64,000 bases of DNA from Leucobacter sp. UT-8R-CII-1-4 (GCF_030010235.1 NZ_JASCRS010000002.1:463490-527489); one strand, 5' to 3'; shown: positions 51,005 through 61,889, counted from the stretch's first letter. Notes: generated by a model from the sequence alone, not told the origin. Made by a program: numbers and translations.

Positions 51005-51841
51005 ATGTTTGACGAGCGATACGATAACGACCCCCTCGCCGCAATGAAACCGCGACGAGGCCCGGTCGCGCGGCGCGAAGTCACCCTTGCCCGGGGGCTC
51101 GTGGTTGAACACAGTGAAACCGAGTGGTGCGGTGCGGTAGTTGGCGCGCGCGAGGGTCTCGTACAGCTCGAGGACGGTCGCGGCAAACGGCGCATGTTCC
51201 CGATGAACGACGGGTTTATGATCGACGGCAAGCCCGTCACTCTGGTGATGCCAAAACTGGCTCCCAAACGCAGCGTCACCGCTTCAGGTTCGGTTGCAGC
51301 ACCTCAACAACGTGCCCGGGTAGCCATGCCCAGCCGCATTTTTGTGGAAGGCAAACACGATGCTGAGCTGGTCGAGCAGGTCTGGGGAGATGACCTGCGC
51401 GTCGAGGGTGTGGTGGTAGAGCTCCTCGACGGCGCAGACAATCTTGAACAGGTACTCGCCGAGTTTGGACCCGCTGCCGATCGACGCGCTGGAGTGTTAC
51501 TCGATCATTTGGTCGCTGGCAGTAAAGAGTCGAGGATCGCCGAGCAGATTTCTCAGCGCCTCTACGGCGCACACGTGCTCATCGTGGGCCACCCTTTTGT
51601 TGATATTTGGGCGGCGGTGAAACCCGCGCGTCTTGGCCTTGCCGCTTGGCCAGAAATTCCTCGCTCGATTGAATGGAAACGTGGAATCTGCCAGGCTCTT
51701 GGCTGGCCAGGAGACGAGCCCGCCGACATTGCCGATGCTTGGTCCCGAATTCGAGGCCGGGTTCGCAATTACCGCGATCTTGAAGCAACACTCGTTGGCA
51801 GGGTGGAGCACCTCATCGATTTTGTGACGGTGGGCGAGTAA
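51005..51841 (+). CDS. DUF3097 family protein with TOPRIM-like core
   Basis: 278 residues. The N-terminal part (RYDNDPLAAMKPRRGPVARREVTLARGLVVEH) is typical of DUF3097, found almost only in actinobacteria. The middle contains PSRIFVEGKHDAELVEQVWG, the E-GKxD motif of TOPRIM domains, followed by LLDGADNLEQVL and the acidic DHLVAGSKESRIAEQI. TOPRIM proteins act on nucleic acids (primases, topoisomerases, RNase M5), so a nucleic-acid role is plausible but unproven. The stop overlaps the next start by one base (TAATG). Confidence 0.9.
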   Translation: MFDERYDNDPLAAMKPRRGPVARREVTLARGLVVEHSETEWCGAVVGAREGLVQLEDGRGKRRMFPMNDGFMIDGKPVTLVMPKLAPKRSVTASGSVAAPQQRARVAMPSRIFVEGKHDAELVEQVWGDDLRVEGVVVELLDGADNLEQVLAEFGPAADRRAGVLLDHLVAGSKESRIAEQISQRLYGAHVLIVGHPFVDIWAAVKPARLGLAAWPEIPRSIEWKRGICQALGWPGDEPADIADAWSRIRGRVRNYRDLEATLVGRVEHLIDFVTVGE

Positions 51842-52227
51842 TGAGCGAAACACAGCAGCAGGCTTCGCCCCTCAGCAGACAGCGCCCGCTCCCCTTTGCG
51901 AAACTCGGCTACTGGTATGCAACAGCTTTCGGTTTCGCCTGGGGCGCCATTTGGAGCACCGGCAAGATTCGCAACATCGATGGACTGTGGGTGTTCACGG
52001 GAATGCCAAAGTGGACCTTTGGCAGGGGTGGCAGCTGTGTTGGCGCCTGCTATCTCACCAACCGTAATGTGAGCGAAGCAGTGCTCAGGCACGAGCGAGT
52101 GCACCAGAAACAGTGGCAACACTATGGTCTCGCTCTCCCGCTGCTCTACCAAATGAGTGGTCGCGATCCGCTTCGAAATCGCTTTGAAATCGAAGCCGGT
52201 CTCAAAGACGGCGGCTACCTGAGATAG
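51841..52227 (+). CDS. Hypothetical protein with HExxH-like motif
   Basis: 128 residues. The segment AVLRHERVHQKQWQHYGLALPLLYQMSGRDPLRNRFEIEAGL contains HERVH, an HExxH arrangement followed by a downstream Glu in NRFEIEAG, reminiscent of small zinc metallopeptidases. The N-terminal half holds FGFAWGAIWSTGKI and a Gly/Cys-rich RGGSCVGACYL. Membership in a described peptidase family cannot be claimed. Translationally coupled to the DUF3097 gene (TAATG), and its 3' end overlaps the convergent hemolysin III gene by 13 bases. Confidence 0.72.
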   Translation: MSETQQQASPLSRQRPLPFAKLGYWYATAFGFAWGAIWSTGKIRNIDGLWVFTGMPKWTFGRGGSCVGACYLTNRNVSEAVLRHERVHQKQWQHYGLALPLLYQMSGRDPLRNRFEIEAGLKDGGYLR

Positions 52228-52949
52228 TACGGATTCAGCGCGAGCAAAAGCGCTGCAGTCCAGTGGCAGAGAAACGCGAGCACGGTAAGCGCGTGGAAAA
52301 TCTCGTGGAAACCAAACACTCCTGGGATCGGATTTGGCCGCTTCATGCCGTAGACCACAGCACCGACGGTGTACATTAGGCCGCCCACTACGACAAGCAC
52401 CATCGCGGCAATATTGGTGTGCGCAATGTCGACAACGTACATCACTGCGGCCCAACCAAGCAGCACGTAGAGCGGCACGTACAGCCAGCGCGGTGCGCCG
52501 ATCCAGAACACTCGAAAACCGATACCCAAAATCGCGCCGCTCCATACCGCGATCAGCAAGATAACGCCTTGCTTCATGGGTAGCGCAAGCAGCGCAATCG
52601 GTGTGTAAGTGCCGGCGATCAGCAGGAAGATGTTTGCGTGGTCAAGTCGGCGGAACACCTGTTTGGTTTTTGGCTTCCAGTTGAAGCGATGGTAGAGCGC
52701 AGAAACGCCGAAGAGGATCATGCTGCACACCATAAATACGGCAGATGCCCACTTCGCGACCGTACCCTGAGCCAACGCAATCAGCACAATACCGGCAGCA
52801 ATGCTGATCGGGAACGTGCCGGCATGAAACCAACCTCTCAGTGTTGGTTTCTTCTCTTCTGAAACTTCGGCGTGCTGCTCGGCGTCTTCAAGCAGCGGCA
52901 GCGAGATGCTGTCGGGCTCAGGGAAGTTGCGGGGGGCGCTGTCCGTCAT
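52215..52949 (-). CDS. Hemolysin III / YqfA family membrane protein (PAQR superfamily)
   Basis: About 244 residues with seven membrane helices. Signatures are SALYHRFNWKP, RRLDHANIFLLIAGTYTPIALLAL and the C-terminal GFHEIFHALTVLAFLCHWTAALLL; the conserved Ser, His and Asp residues are those proposed to bind zinc in the PAQR superfamily. The role is likely membrane lipid or fluidity homeostasis rather than haemolysis. The ATG at 52949 is chosen by family start; the longer frame to 53036 has no support. Confidence 0.9.
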   Translation of the reverse strand: MTDSAPRNFPEPDSISLPLLEDAEQHAEVSEEKKPTLRGWFHAGTFPISIAAGIVLIALAQGTVAKWASAVFMVCSMILFGVSALYHRFNWKPKTKQVFRRLDHANIFLLIAGTYTPIALLALPMKQGVILLIAVWSGAILGIGFRVFWIGAPRWLYVPLYVLLGWAAVMYVVDIAHTNIAAMVLVVVGGLMYTVGAVVYGMKRPNPIPGVFGFHEIFHALTVLAFLCHWTAALLLALNPYYLR

Positions 52950-53057
52950 GCTTCGAAGTGTACGCTTCCTACAGTTTCGAATCGGAATATGTATCTCAAG
53001 CCGCCAAAATACAGTCGATTGTTCGAAAGAAACCACCCGCGAAAACGACGCCGAGAA

Positions 53058-54065
53058 TCACTTAGCCCGGGGGTGCGCACCCATGTAGTGCGCCCGCAAA
53101 GTCTCTGCGGTCACCTGAGTATAAATCTGGGTGGTCTCTACCGACGCGTGCCCCAGCAGCTCTTGCACCGAGCGCACGTCAGCACCCCCGGCAAGCAAAT
53201 GCGTCGCAAAACTGTGCCTAAAGCTGTGCGGCGAGACCTCAATATCTAGCCCAGCACGCTCAGCGGCCGCGCGAATAATCAACCACGCACCCTGCCGTGA
53301 AACTCGCCCGCCTCGCGGCCCCACAAATAGTGCCGGCGTGCCAACACCTTTCGCAACCATTCCGGGCCGAGAACGCACCAAATAGGCTGCAAGCGCACGC
53401 CCCGCATAGCTGCCGTAGGGCACGACACGCTGCTTCGAGCCTTTGCCCGTGACGCGCAAGAAGCCACCCTCACCAATGGCAGCTTCGGGGTCTACCCAGG
53501 CATCCTGGTCTTCATTCGCAAAAAGATCGTCCAGATCCAGCGCAGTCACTTCACTGACCCGCGCCCCTGTTGCGTACAGCAATTCAAGAAACGCGCGGTC
53601 GCGAAGGGAGACAGGATCATCGCCGCTCACCGCTCCAAGTATCGCTTCGACCTGCTCAAGCGGCAACGCTTTGGGGAGGCGTTGCGCGAGCTTTGGTGTT
53701 CGCACGCCGCTGCCTGCATGACTTGGCAGGTCGCCCTCTTCAAAAAGAAAGCGGTGCATGTTGCGAATGGTAGAGATGCGCCGATTAATTGTGGTCGCAG
53801 AGTAACTTCGCGCTGGATCGCCCTGCGTGCCTTCGGCGACCGTGGTGTTTGCCGAAGGGGCGGCACCGTTCAGTTCAGCAACGTACTCAGAAAGGTGCTC
53901 TGGCTGCACATGGGTGAGGTCATCGATCCCGCGCGCATTTAACCAGTCGGCGTAAGCGTCGAGATCTCGACGGTAGGCCTCGCGAGTGTTCTCCGAAAGC
54001 CCCCGCTCGATCGCGACATGGCGAAGGTAGCGGGCGGCGCCCTGCTGTGGCTGCAGCGCAGGCAC
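53058..54065 (-). CDS. xerD: Site-specific tyrosine recombinase XerD
   Basis: 335 residues. The N-terminal SAM-like domain ([34 protein letters not shown]) and C-terminal catalytic domain are present with all active-site residues: Arg in [13 protein letters not shown], Lys in [24 protein letters not shown] (His and Arg), His in [16 protein letters not shown], and the nucleophile Tyr in that same segment. Resolves chromosome dimers with XerC at dif. A loop insertion ([18 protein letters not shown]) lengthens the N-terminal domain. It lies 13 bases after pyrG on the same strand; the pyrG-xerD pair is also seen in other actinobacteria. Nothing suggests a phage integrase. Confidence 0.92.
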   Translation of the reverse strand: MPALQPQQGAARYLRHVAIERGLSENTREAYRRDLDAYADWLNARGIDDLTHVQPEHLSEYVAELNGAAPSANTTVAEGTQGDPARSYSATTINRRISTIRNMHRFLFEEGDLPSHAGSGVRTPKLAQRLPKALPLEQVEAILGAVSGDDPVSLRDRAFLELLYATGARVSEVTALDLDDLFANEDQDAWVDPEAAIGEGGFLRVTGKGSKQRVVPYGSYAGRALAAYLVRSRPGMVAKGVGTPALFVGPRGGRVSRQGAWLIIRAAAERAGLDIEVSPHSFRHSFATHLLAGGADVRSVQELLGHASVETTQIYTQVTAETLRAHYMGAHPRAK

Positions 54066-54078
54066 CGCCGCTCCCCTG

Positions 54079-55782
<1,704 letters not shown>

Positions 55783-55803
55783 CTATCGGAAGATTGCAGC
55801 GCT

Positions 55804-57066
55804 TTATTGTGTGTCCTGTCGAGGGACCCACACCTGCTTAATAATCATCAGCACCATGGCGGTAACTGGAATCGAGATCAGCGCACCGAGCAAGCCAAGC
55901 AGCGTACCGCCAGCCAGGGCGCCGATCACCACGAGGGCACCCGGCACCGAGACCACCCGGTTCATCACGCGAGGGGTCAACACATACGACTCAAGCTGCA
56001 TGTAGATCAGATAGTAGACGGCCGCAATAAGAGCCGTGGTTGGCGAGTTGAACAGAGCCACGACTGACACCAGCACGGTGGCCAACACCGAGCCGATCAG
56101 CGGAATCAGCGCCAGCAAGAACACGCCAACAGCGACCAAGCCCGCAAACGGCACACTGACAATGGACATCATAATGAAGCCGAGCACTGAGTTGATCAGC
56201 GCCAGCAGCACCATTCCATTGACGTAACCACCGACAGACGCGGTGATCTGCTCGGTGATGTCGATCACTTTTGCGCGCTTGCTTCGAGCGATCACACTGT
56301 AGAACGCACGCTTCGTTGCCTGCAGAGATGACAGGAAATAGAGACTCAAGATCAGCACCACAATGGTCGCGGTGAGTCCGTTTGCGATGCCGATGCCAGC
56401 CTGCCAAACACCACCGGCGAGCTGTGCCCAGTTCTCGGGCTTGCCAATGAGATTCTGCGCAGTCTCAAGCAGGCCGCCAAAATCAACGAAATTGCCGAAT
56501 CGCTCTTGCAGGAAGAGATACCACTCTTGATGCTGCACATCGACAAAATACTTCGGCGCAGTCGTAATCAGCACCGCGATTTGATTTGCGATCATTGGAA
56601 TCACGATCGCAAGAATGCCGCCGACGATCAGAATGAAGCTTGCAAACACAATTGCAATACCCATTGGTCGCTTGATGCCGTGCCGCTCGAGCTTTGTTAC
56701 CAGCGGATCAAGTGCAAGGGCGATGAATAGTCCGCCCACCACGTACATAATGATGACGCTGAGTTGACCGAACATCTGGCCAACAAGAATCGCCGCGAGC
56801 ACGCCAAGCGTAATCGTGAAGCCGAGCCGAAACGGCCCCTGCACCACAAACTCGCGGGTGCGGTTTTCTTTCGCCTTCTGCTGTTCAGATTCGGTAGCCA
56901 GCGCCTGCTCTGAATCGCGGTACATCGCCCGAGTCTCAGCGTCGAGACGCTCAAGATTGACCCGCACAACGTCAGGATGCGCCTCTACAGTTTCAGCCTG
57001 TTCACTCTGGTCTGCTGACTCGACTGCCACGTCGGTCTTTCGGCGCGAGGGGAAGAAATTCTTCAT
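55804..57066 (-). CDS. AI-2E family transporter-like membrane protein
   Basis: 420 residues. A hydrophilic, Glu-rich N-terminal stretch of about 80 residues is followed by around eight membrane helices. Family features are GFTITLGVLAAILVGQMFGQLSVIIMYVVGGLFIALALDPLVTKLERHGIKRPMGIAIVF (about 81-140) and the C-terminal PRVMNRVVSVPGALVVIGALAGGTLLGLLGALISIPVTAMVLMI region. Named for the AI-2 exporter TqsA, but the family also includes Na+/H+ antiporters, so the substrate is open. The ATG at 57066 lies six bases after TACTCT, which suggests a leaderless mRNA. Confidence 0.9.
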   Translation of the reverse strand: MKNFFPSRRKTDVAVESADQSEQAETVEAHPDVVRVNLERLDAETRAMYRDSEQALATESEQQKAKENRTREFVVQGPFRLGFTITLGVLAAILVGQMFGQLSVIIMYVVGGLFIALALDPLVTKLERHGIKRPMGIAIVFASFILIVGGILAIVIPMIANQIAVLITTAPKYFVDVQHQEWYLFLQERFGNFVDFGGLLETAQNLIGKPENWAQLAGGVWQAGIGIANGLTATIVVLILSLYFLSSLQATKRAFYSVIARSKRAKVIDITEQITASVGGYVNGMVLLALINSVLGFIMMSIVSVPFAGLVAVGVFLLALIPLIGSVLATVLVSVVALFNSPTTALIAAVYYLIYMQLESYVLTPRVMNRVVSVPGALVVIGALAGGTLLGLLGALISIPVTAMVLMIIKQVWVPRQDTQ

Positions 57067-57072
57067 GTGGCG

Positions 57073-57078
57073 AGAGTA
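57073..57078 (-). promoter_or_regulatory. -10 element giving a leaderless mRNA for the AI-2E transporter
   Basis: TACTCT on the minus strand ends six bases before the ATG at 57066. Confidence 0.45.
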
Positions 57079-57159
57079 GCACCCCGGTACGACATCACGG
57101 CGCGATAGGGCCGATGAGCGGCGATTCGCGACCTGCTCACCTGCCTATTGCTCGACCGA

Positions 57160-57187
57160 CGATTGCTCTCTGGCGAGAGAGCAATCG
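57160..57187 (-). terminator. Hairpin after recN
   Basis: Arms CGATTGCTCTC and GAGAGCAATCG with a 6-nt loop, just downstream of the recN stop. No T-run follows, so it may be a weak or Rho-assisted terminator. Confidence 0.6.
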
Positions 57188-57193
57188 CGGTAC

Positions 57194-58879
57194 TTACTCT
57201 GTAGCCAGCGCCAACAGCTCACTTGCGTGTGCAAGAGCGTTCTCAGAGTCGGGCAGTCCCGAGAGCAGGCGCGCCATTTCGGCGAGGCGATCCTCGCCTT
57301 CAAGCTGTCTGCAGCTTGACTGGGTAAAACCGCCAGCCGAATCTTTCACGACCTGCAGGTGGTTGTTCGCAAACGCAGCAACCTGTGCAAGGTGCGTCAC
57401 CACGATGACCTGTGAGGTGCGAGCGAGACGGGCCAGTCGGCGCCCGATCTCAATAGCGGCAGCGCCACCGACTCCGGCATCAACCTCGTCAAACACAAAA
57501 GTTGGCACTGGATCACTCGCCGCGACAACAACCTCAAGTGCGAGCATCACGCGGGAGAGTTCGCCGCCCGAGGCTCCCTTTGCAAGCGCCCGTGGCGAAG
57601 CACCGGGGTGGGGTTGCAGCAGCAGCTTCACCTCGTCTGCACCGAACTTACCAAGCTCTGATGGAGCAACTTCGACGACAAAATTCGCGTCAGGCAGTGC
57701 AAGCTGATGTAGCTCAGTAGACACAAGTTCGCCAAGACGCACCGCAGCATCTGAACGCATCTCAGTGAGTTGCGTCGCGAGCTGAGCCTCTGTCTCACGC
57801 ACCTCCTGCAGCCGCTTGCTCAACATTTCGATGCGGTCATCGTCACCGTCAAGTTCGCCGAGCCGCTGCGCCGCACTCGCACCGTATGCAATCACTTCAT
57901 CGGTATCAACGCCGTGTTTACGGATCAGCGCGTTCAGTTGCGCAAGACGCTCGTTCGCCTCTGCGAGTTCGCCCGGCCCGTCCTGGTCAAGATTGCTCGC
58001 ATAGCCGGCCAACTCACGACCAACGTCGCTGACCTGAAAGCTGAGGGCTCGCAGCGATTCTGCAATGGCTTCAAGCTGGGTGTCGCTCGATACAACTTTT
58101 TCGATCTCACGCAAAGCCTCGTCGAGCAGTGTCGTTGCGTCTGAAGAATATGGGTCGTCGCTTTCGTTAGAAAGTGCACGCAGCGCGGTCGAGGTGGCAC
58201 CGCGCAATTCTTCGATATTGCTGAGTCGATCAATGCGCGTCTTCAGCTCGTGCTCTTCGCCAGATTGCGGATCAACGGCCTCAATCTGTTCAAGTTCTTC
58301 ACGCAACCGCTCGGCTTCACGTAGTCGCGCATCGCGCGTTTCAGTTAGCTCAGCAAGCTCGGCGTCGAGATCGCGTCGTTCATAATGCGCCCGCTGGTAC
58401 TCAGAAAGCAGCGTCAGAAGGGTGTTGCCGCCAAATCGATCAAGCATTTCGCGCTGTGCGGTGGCGCTTCGTAGGCGCAGCTGTTCGCTCTGACCGTGCA
58501 CAGCGAACAGGCGTTCGGCAAGCTTCGCGAGACTACCAACCGGAGCTGCGCTGCCGCCAACGCTGGCCCGGCTTCGACCCTCGCTGCTTACGGTCCGGCT
58601 CAGAGTGAGGTCACCATCCTCGACCTCTCCCCCGGCATCTTCTACGAGTTCGGTTACCGCTGGATCGCTCGTACGCACGAGGCCGCCCACGCGAGCCGCA
58701 TCTGCGCCTGACCGAACAGCACCCGCATCGCTGCGCTCACCCATCAACAGGCCAAGTGCGCTGACCACCATGGTTTTGCCGGCACCCGTCTCACCGGTTA
58801 TCGCAGTAAACCCTGGGCCAAAAGTCAAAGTGGTGTCAACAATGACACCGAGGTCTCGAATACGCAGCTGCTCAATCAT
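57194..58879 (-). CDS. recN: DNA repair protein RecN
   Basis: 561 residues, SMC-like ATPase that binds DNA ends at double-strand breaks. Walker A GETGAGKT (29-36), Walker B VFDEVDAGVGG with the SMC signature GASGGELSRVMLALE just before it, and a central coiled coil (about 160-360) rich in Glu, Leu and Arg. The ATG at 58879 has GGGAG seven bases upstream and overlaps the nadK stop by four bases (ATGA). It is the last gene of a small-ORF, tlyA, nadK, recN operon that begins with a damage-type promoter, as expected for a repair gene. Confidence 0.95.
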   Translation of the reverse strand: MIEQLRIRDLGVIVDTTLTFGPGFTAITGETGAGKTMVVSALGLLMGERSDAGAVRSGADAARVGGLVRTSDPAVTELVEDAGGEVEDGDLTLSRTVSSEGRSRASVGGSAAPVGSLAKLAERLFAVHGQSEQLRLRSATAQREMLDRFGGNTLLTLLSEYQRAHYERRDLDAELAELTETRDARLREAERLREELEQIEAVDPQSGEEHELKTRIDRLSNIEELRGATSTALRALSNESDDPYSSDATTLLDEALREIEKVVSSDTQLEAIAESLRALSFQVSDVGRELAGYASNLDQDGPGELAEANERLAQLNALIRKHGVDTDEVIAYGASAAQRLGELDGDDDRIEMLSKRLQEVRETEAQLATQLTEMRSDAAVRLGELVSTELHQLALPDANFVVEVAPSELGKFGADEVKLLLQPHPGASPRALAKGASGGELSRVMLALEVVVAASDPVPTFVFDEVDAGVGGAAAIEIGRRLARLARTSQVIVVTHLAQVAAFANNHLQVVKDSAGGFTQSSCRQLEGEDRLAEMARLLSGLPDSENALAHASELLALATE

Positions 58880-59805
58880 TGCGCTGCTCCCGGCTCCCCG
58901 CGCCATCCGGTCACGGGCAGGTGGAATTTGTTGACAAGCCGGTCAGTGAATACGGCCTCATCGATTCGAGCGAGACGAAGCGGCAGTTCTGAACGTTTCA
59001 CCTCGACAACGGCGCCAACCGGAAGTTCAGTTCGGCGACGGCCGTCACACCAGAGCACACCCAGCCCGCCACTCTGCGGCAAAATCTCGACGGTCAGTAC
59101 CGATTGAGGACCAACCACCAGAGGCCGGTTAAATAGCGCGTGTGCAGCCAACGGCACAGCAAGCAGCGCTTGCACGCCTGGCCAGACGACGGGTCCACCG
59201 GCACTGAATGAGTAGGCAGTCGACCCGGTAGGCGTTGCCAGCACCACACCGTCGCAACCGAATGATGAAAGCGGTCGGCCGTCGACTCCCATGGCAACCT
59301 CGAGCATACGCCCGCGTTTCTCTACGCTGGCCTCGTTTACGGCCCAGGTCCGGGTGATCACCTCGCGCTCACCTGCACCCTCTGCCGATCCCGGCACGTA
59401 GGCGCACACTTCGAGCGTCATTCGCTCTTCAACGGTGTACTCACCTGCGAGTACCCGCTCAAGCGTGAACGAAAGATCATGTGATTCGGCTTCCGCGAGA
59501 AAACCAACGTGCCCAAGGTTCACCCCGAGGATCGGGCAGTCGGATCCTCGCAGCAACTCTGCGGCACGAAGAATCGTGCCGTCACCGCCAAGCACAAGTG
59601 CGACTTCAATTCGTTCAACCGCCACCTCAGCGTCAAGTTCTGCAATGAGCTCAGCTGAGAGGTGCGGTGCGAATTCCGTGCGATCGCTCGCCGTCATCAC
59701 CGGCACGATGCCTGCACTGCGCAGCTTGGCGACGGCGGCCACGGTCGCTTCAATCGCCTCGGGCCTCGCTGTGTGCGAAACCACCAGGATGTAGCGATCC
59801 GTCAT
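58876..59805 (-). CDS. nadK: NAD kinase
   Basis: 309 residues; phosphorylates NAD to NADP. Conserved parts are LVLGGDGTILRAAELL (the GGDG motif), LGVNLGHVGFLAE, the catalytic NExS-like segment (AVNEASVEKRGRMLE), DGVVLATPTGSTAYSFSAGGPVVWPG. The ATG at 59805 has GGGAGG six bases upstream and overlaps tlyA by four bases. Placement between tlyA and recN is the usual actinobacterial order. Confidence 0.95.
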   Translation of the reverse strand: MTDRYILVVSHTARPEAIEATVAAVAKLRSAGIVPVMTASDRTEFAPHLSAELIAELDAEVAVERIEVALVLGGDGTILRAAELLRGSDCPILGVNLGHVGFLAEAESHDLSFTLERVLAGEYTVEERMTLEVCAYVPGSAEGAGEREVITRTWAVNEASVEKRGRMLEVAMGVDGRPLSSFGCDGVVLATPTGSTAYSFSAGGPVVWPGVQALLAVPLAAHALFNRPLVVGPQSVLTVEILPQSGGLGVLWCDGRRRTELPVGAVVEVKRSELPLRLARIDEAVFTDRLVNKFHLPVTGWRGEPGAAQ

Positions 59806-60635
59806 GCCGAGCCTCCCGCAATAAACAGTGCACGAATGTGCTGCTTCCATTCTGTCGGATCTGTGGGAGCAGTGCGTGTGAAGTGTGCAAGGACTTCTTG
59901 GTTGCCATGCTCACCCGTGATCGGAGACGCGGCAATCCCACCGCATGTAAGCCCCATGGTTTCAGCGAAGCGGATCACCCGCTCAACAGCGTCTGCAGCG
60001 AGTTCGGTGTTGGTGACAATACCGCCGCTTACGCCGAGCCTGCCAACTTCAAATTGTGGCTTGATGAGCAATATAAATTCTGCGTTGTGAGCTGAGACAC
60101 TCAGCATCGCGGGAATCACCAATTCAAGCGAAATAAACGAGAGATCGGCAACGATAAGTTCGGGCGCTTCGCTTACCCCTGTCGCAGCGCTCAGCGATTC
60201 AGCGGTCATCTCTCGGGCGTTAAAGCCCTCAACCACGCGCACACGATCGTCTGCGCGAATACTTGGAGCTAGCTGATCATGCCCCACATCTACCGAGAGC
60301 ACCTCTCTGGCACCACGTTCGAGCAGCACCTGAGTAAAGCCGCCGGTTGATGCTCCAACGTCGAGGGCGAGCAAATTCTTAGCCTCAACTTGGAAGAGGT
60401 CGAGGCCTGCCAGCAGCTTATGAGCCGCCCGACTGACGTAGTGATCGCCACCTTCTACAGCGATCTCTGCACCAGCTCCAACCTTTGCGCCAGCCTTCGT
60501 AACCACATTGCCGTCAACACGAGCTTTTCCCTGCGCGATCAACTCAGCAGCCTGGCTGCGTGACCGGGCAAGATCAAGCGAAGGCAACACACGGTCAAGC
60601 CGCTCAGCATCGCCTAACCAAATCGCAGAATTCAT
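59802..60635 (-). CDS. tlyA: TlyA-family 23S/16S rRNA 2'-O-methyltransferase
   Basis: 277 residues. The N-terminal S4 RNA-binding domain (RLDRVLPSLDLARSRSQAAELIAQGKARVDGNVVTKAG) is followed by an FtsJ-type methyltransferase domain with the SAM loop LDVGASTGGFTQVLLERGA and the K-D-K catalytic set, including Asp in VADLSFIS and the Lys in LIKPQFE. Methylates rRNA cytidines, and its loss gives capreomycin resistance in mycobacteria. The ATG at 60635 lacks a clear ribosome site. It follows the 54-residue ORF by 14 bases. Confidence 0.95.
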   Translation of the reverse strand: MNSAIWLGDAERLDRVLPSLDLARSRSQAAELIAQGKARVDGNVVTKAGAKVGAGAEIAVEGGDHYVSRAAHKLLAGLDLFQVEAKNLLALDVGASTGGFTQVLLERGAREVLSVDVGHDQLAPSIRADDRVRVVEGFNAREMTAESLSAATGVSEAPELIVADLSFISLELVIPAMLSVSAHNAEFILLIKPQFEVGRLGVSGGIVTNTELAADAVERVIRFAETMGLTCGGIAASPITGEHGNQEVLAHFTRTAPTDPTEWKQHIRALFIAGGSA

Positions 60636-60649
60636 GCTGGTGCCACCGA

Positions 60650-60814
60650 TTAGTCGAGCGAATCGTGATCGCTACGCTGCAACTCAGAAAGCAGTTCTTC
60701 GGCGAGCTGATCGTAGCGAACCGCGCGCTGATCAAGTGATTGTGCTTCGATCACTTCAATACGCCCGAGCAGGCCGTCGCCAGACTCGGTGCGTAGTTCT
60801 TGTTGATCGCTCAT
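60650..60814 (-). CDS. Small acidic protein (54 residues), first gene of the recN operon
   Basis: The product begins MSDQQELRTESGDG and ends LQRSDHDSLD; it is acidic and mostly helical (VIEAQSLDQRAVRYDQLAEELLSEL), with no membrane segment. No family is recognised, though small ORFs at this position between a HAD phosphatase gene and tlyA are common in actinobacteria. It is accepted because its ATG lies exactly six bases after the -10 of a damage-type promoter and it lies 14 bases before tlyA. It is too short for standard length cut-offs. Confidence 0.75.
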   Translation of the reverse strand: MSDQQELRTESGDGLLGRIEVIEAQSLDQRAVRYDQLAEELLSELQRSDHDSLD

Positions 60815-60820
60815 GAGAAC

Positions 60821-60843
60821 ACCCTATTGCAGACCACCGACAC
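60821..60843 (-). promoter_or_regulatory. PafBC/RecA-NDp-type promoter of the recN operon
   Basis: Minus strand: GTGTCGGTG, eight bases, TAGGGT. It fits TTGTCRGTG-N8-TANNNT except for the first base. The -10 ends six bases before the ATG at 60814, predicting a leaderless mRNA that covers the small ORF, tlyA, nadK and recN. Confidence 0.72.
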
Positions 60844-60851
60844 AAATGGGA

Positions 60852-61888
60852 TTACAACCAGTGATCTGCGTACAGCTCTTCTGGCACCTTGAGCGCGTAA
60901 ATGGCAAGGCCCGAAGCCCAGATAGCCGCGCAACCCGCTCGAAGCAGATTAATTGTCGAATCACCACGATCAACGATGGTGACGACTGGGCCGTCCATAC
61001 GCACTCGCGCCTGGCCGACCTTCGCAGTACCGTCCTTTGCGATCACGGTTTCTGGATACGGTTCATGAAGTCCAGCAAGACTCTCAACAATGTAGTCGGG
61101 ACGCATGTCTGCGCTGGCCGCGACCAATTGTTTCGGGCGGTCAACGCCGGTAAGCACGTGCAATGAAGCAATACCAATCGCACGAGCACCCTTCATATCG
61201 GTGTCAAGACGATCACCGATCATCAGCGCGTTGCGGGTGCCGAAGCGTTCAAAGGCCGATTCGAAAATTGCGGGCTCCGGCTTACCCGCGAACTCTGGCA
61301 GGCGTTGCACAGCCGTGTGTACAGCCGACACCAGAGTGCCATTCCCAGGGGCCAGGCCCCGCTCAAGAGGTAGTGTCCAGTCAGTGTTTGTCGCGATCCA
61401 GGGCAAAAGCTCTTGACCAGGCTTCTCGGCAAGCGCAAAGGACGCCTCAGCAAGATGTTCCCAGCCCACATGCGGGGCAAAGCCCTGCACGACGGCGGCC
61501 GGGTGGTCGTCTGCACTACGGGTGACCACAAAGCCGGCCTTGGTGAGTTCGTCGACAAGTCCGTCGCCACCGACAACCAGCACAGTTGCACCGGGCGCGA
61601 CAGTTTTCAAAAGCAATGCTGTCGCGGCCTGCGGAGAGGTCACCACATCGGCGACATCAACGTTTAGCCCAAAATCGCGAAGTTGCTGAGCAACGGCACT
61701 GTCGGTCCGAGAGGCATTGTTGGTGAGATAGCCGACACGGATCGAATTCGCTGCACGATTGAGCTGCTCGACGGCATGCGGAACTGCGGCCGCACCTCGA
61801 TAGACGACTCCGTCTAGGTCAGCGAGGATCAGCTCACGACCTTCAATTGGGGCAGCCCCCATGGGAGTCGATCGCGAAAACAGGCCCA

Positions 61889-61889
<1 letters not shown>
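60852..61889 (-). CDS. HAD-superfamily phosphatase, NagD/HAD-IIA type
   Basis: 345 residues. Motif I is DLDGVVYRG (nucleophile Asp in ILADLDG), motif II region VGYLTNNASRTD, and motif III/IV MIGDRLDTDMKGARAIGIASLHVLTGV. Substrate specificity within HAD-IIA (sugar phosphates, glycerol-phosphate, nucleotides) is not set. The start is GTG at 61889, one base of overlap with the upstream gene stop (TAGTG), with GAGGAGG four bases upstream. The recN-operon promoter lies just beyond its stop codon. Confidence 0.92.

Noticed and set aside
51769..52545. 258-residue minus-strand open frame across the HExxH-type and hemolysin III genes
   Set aside because: It overlaps recognised genes on both strands, and its Arg/Cys-rich translation looks like nothing known.
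53058..54065. Tyrosine recombinase as a sign of a prophage or integrative element
   Set aside because: It matches housekeeping XerD next to pyrG, and no tRNA, att-like repeat or phage gene is adjacent.
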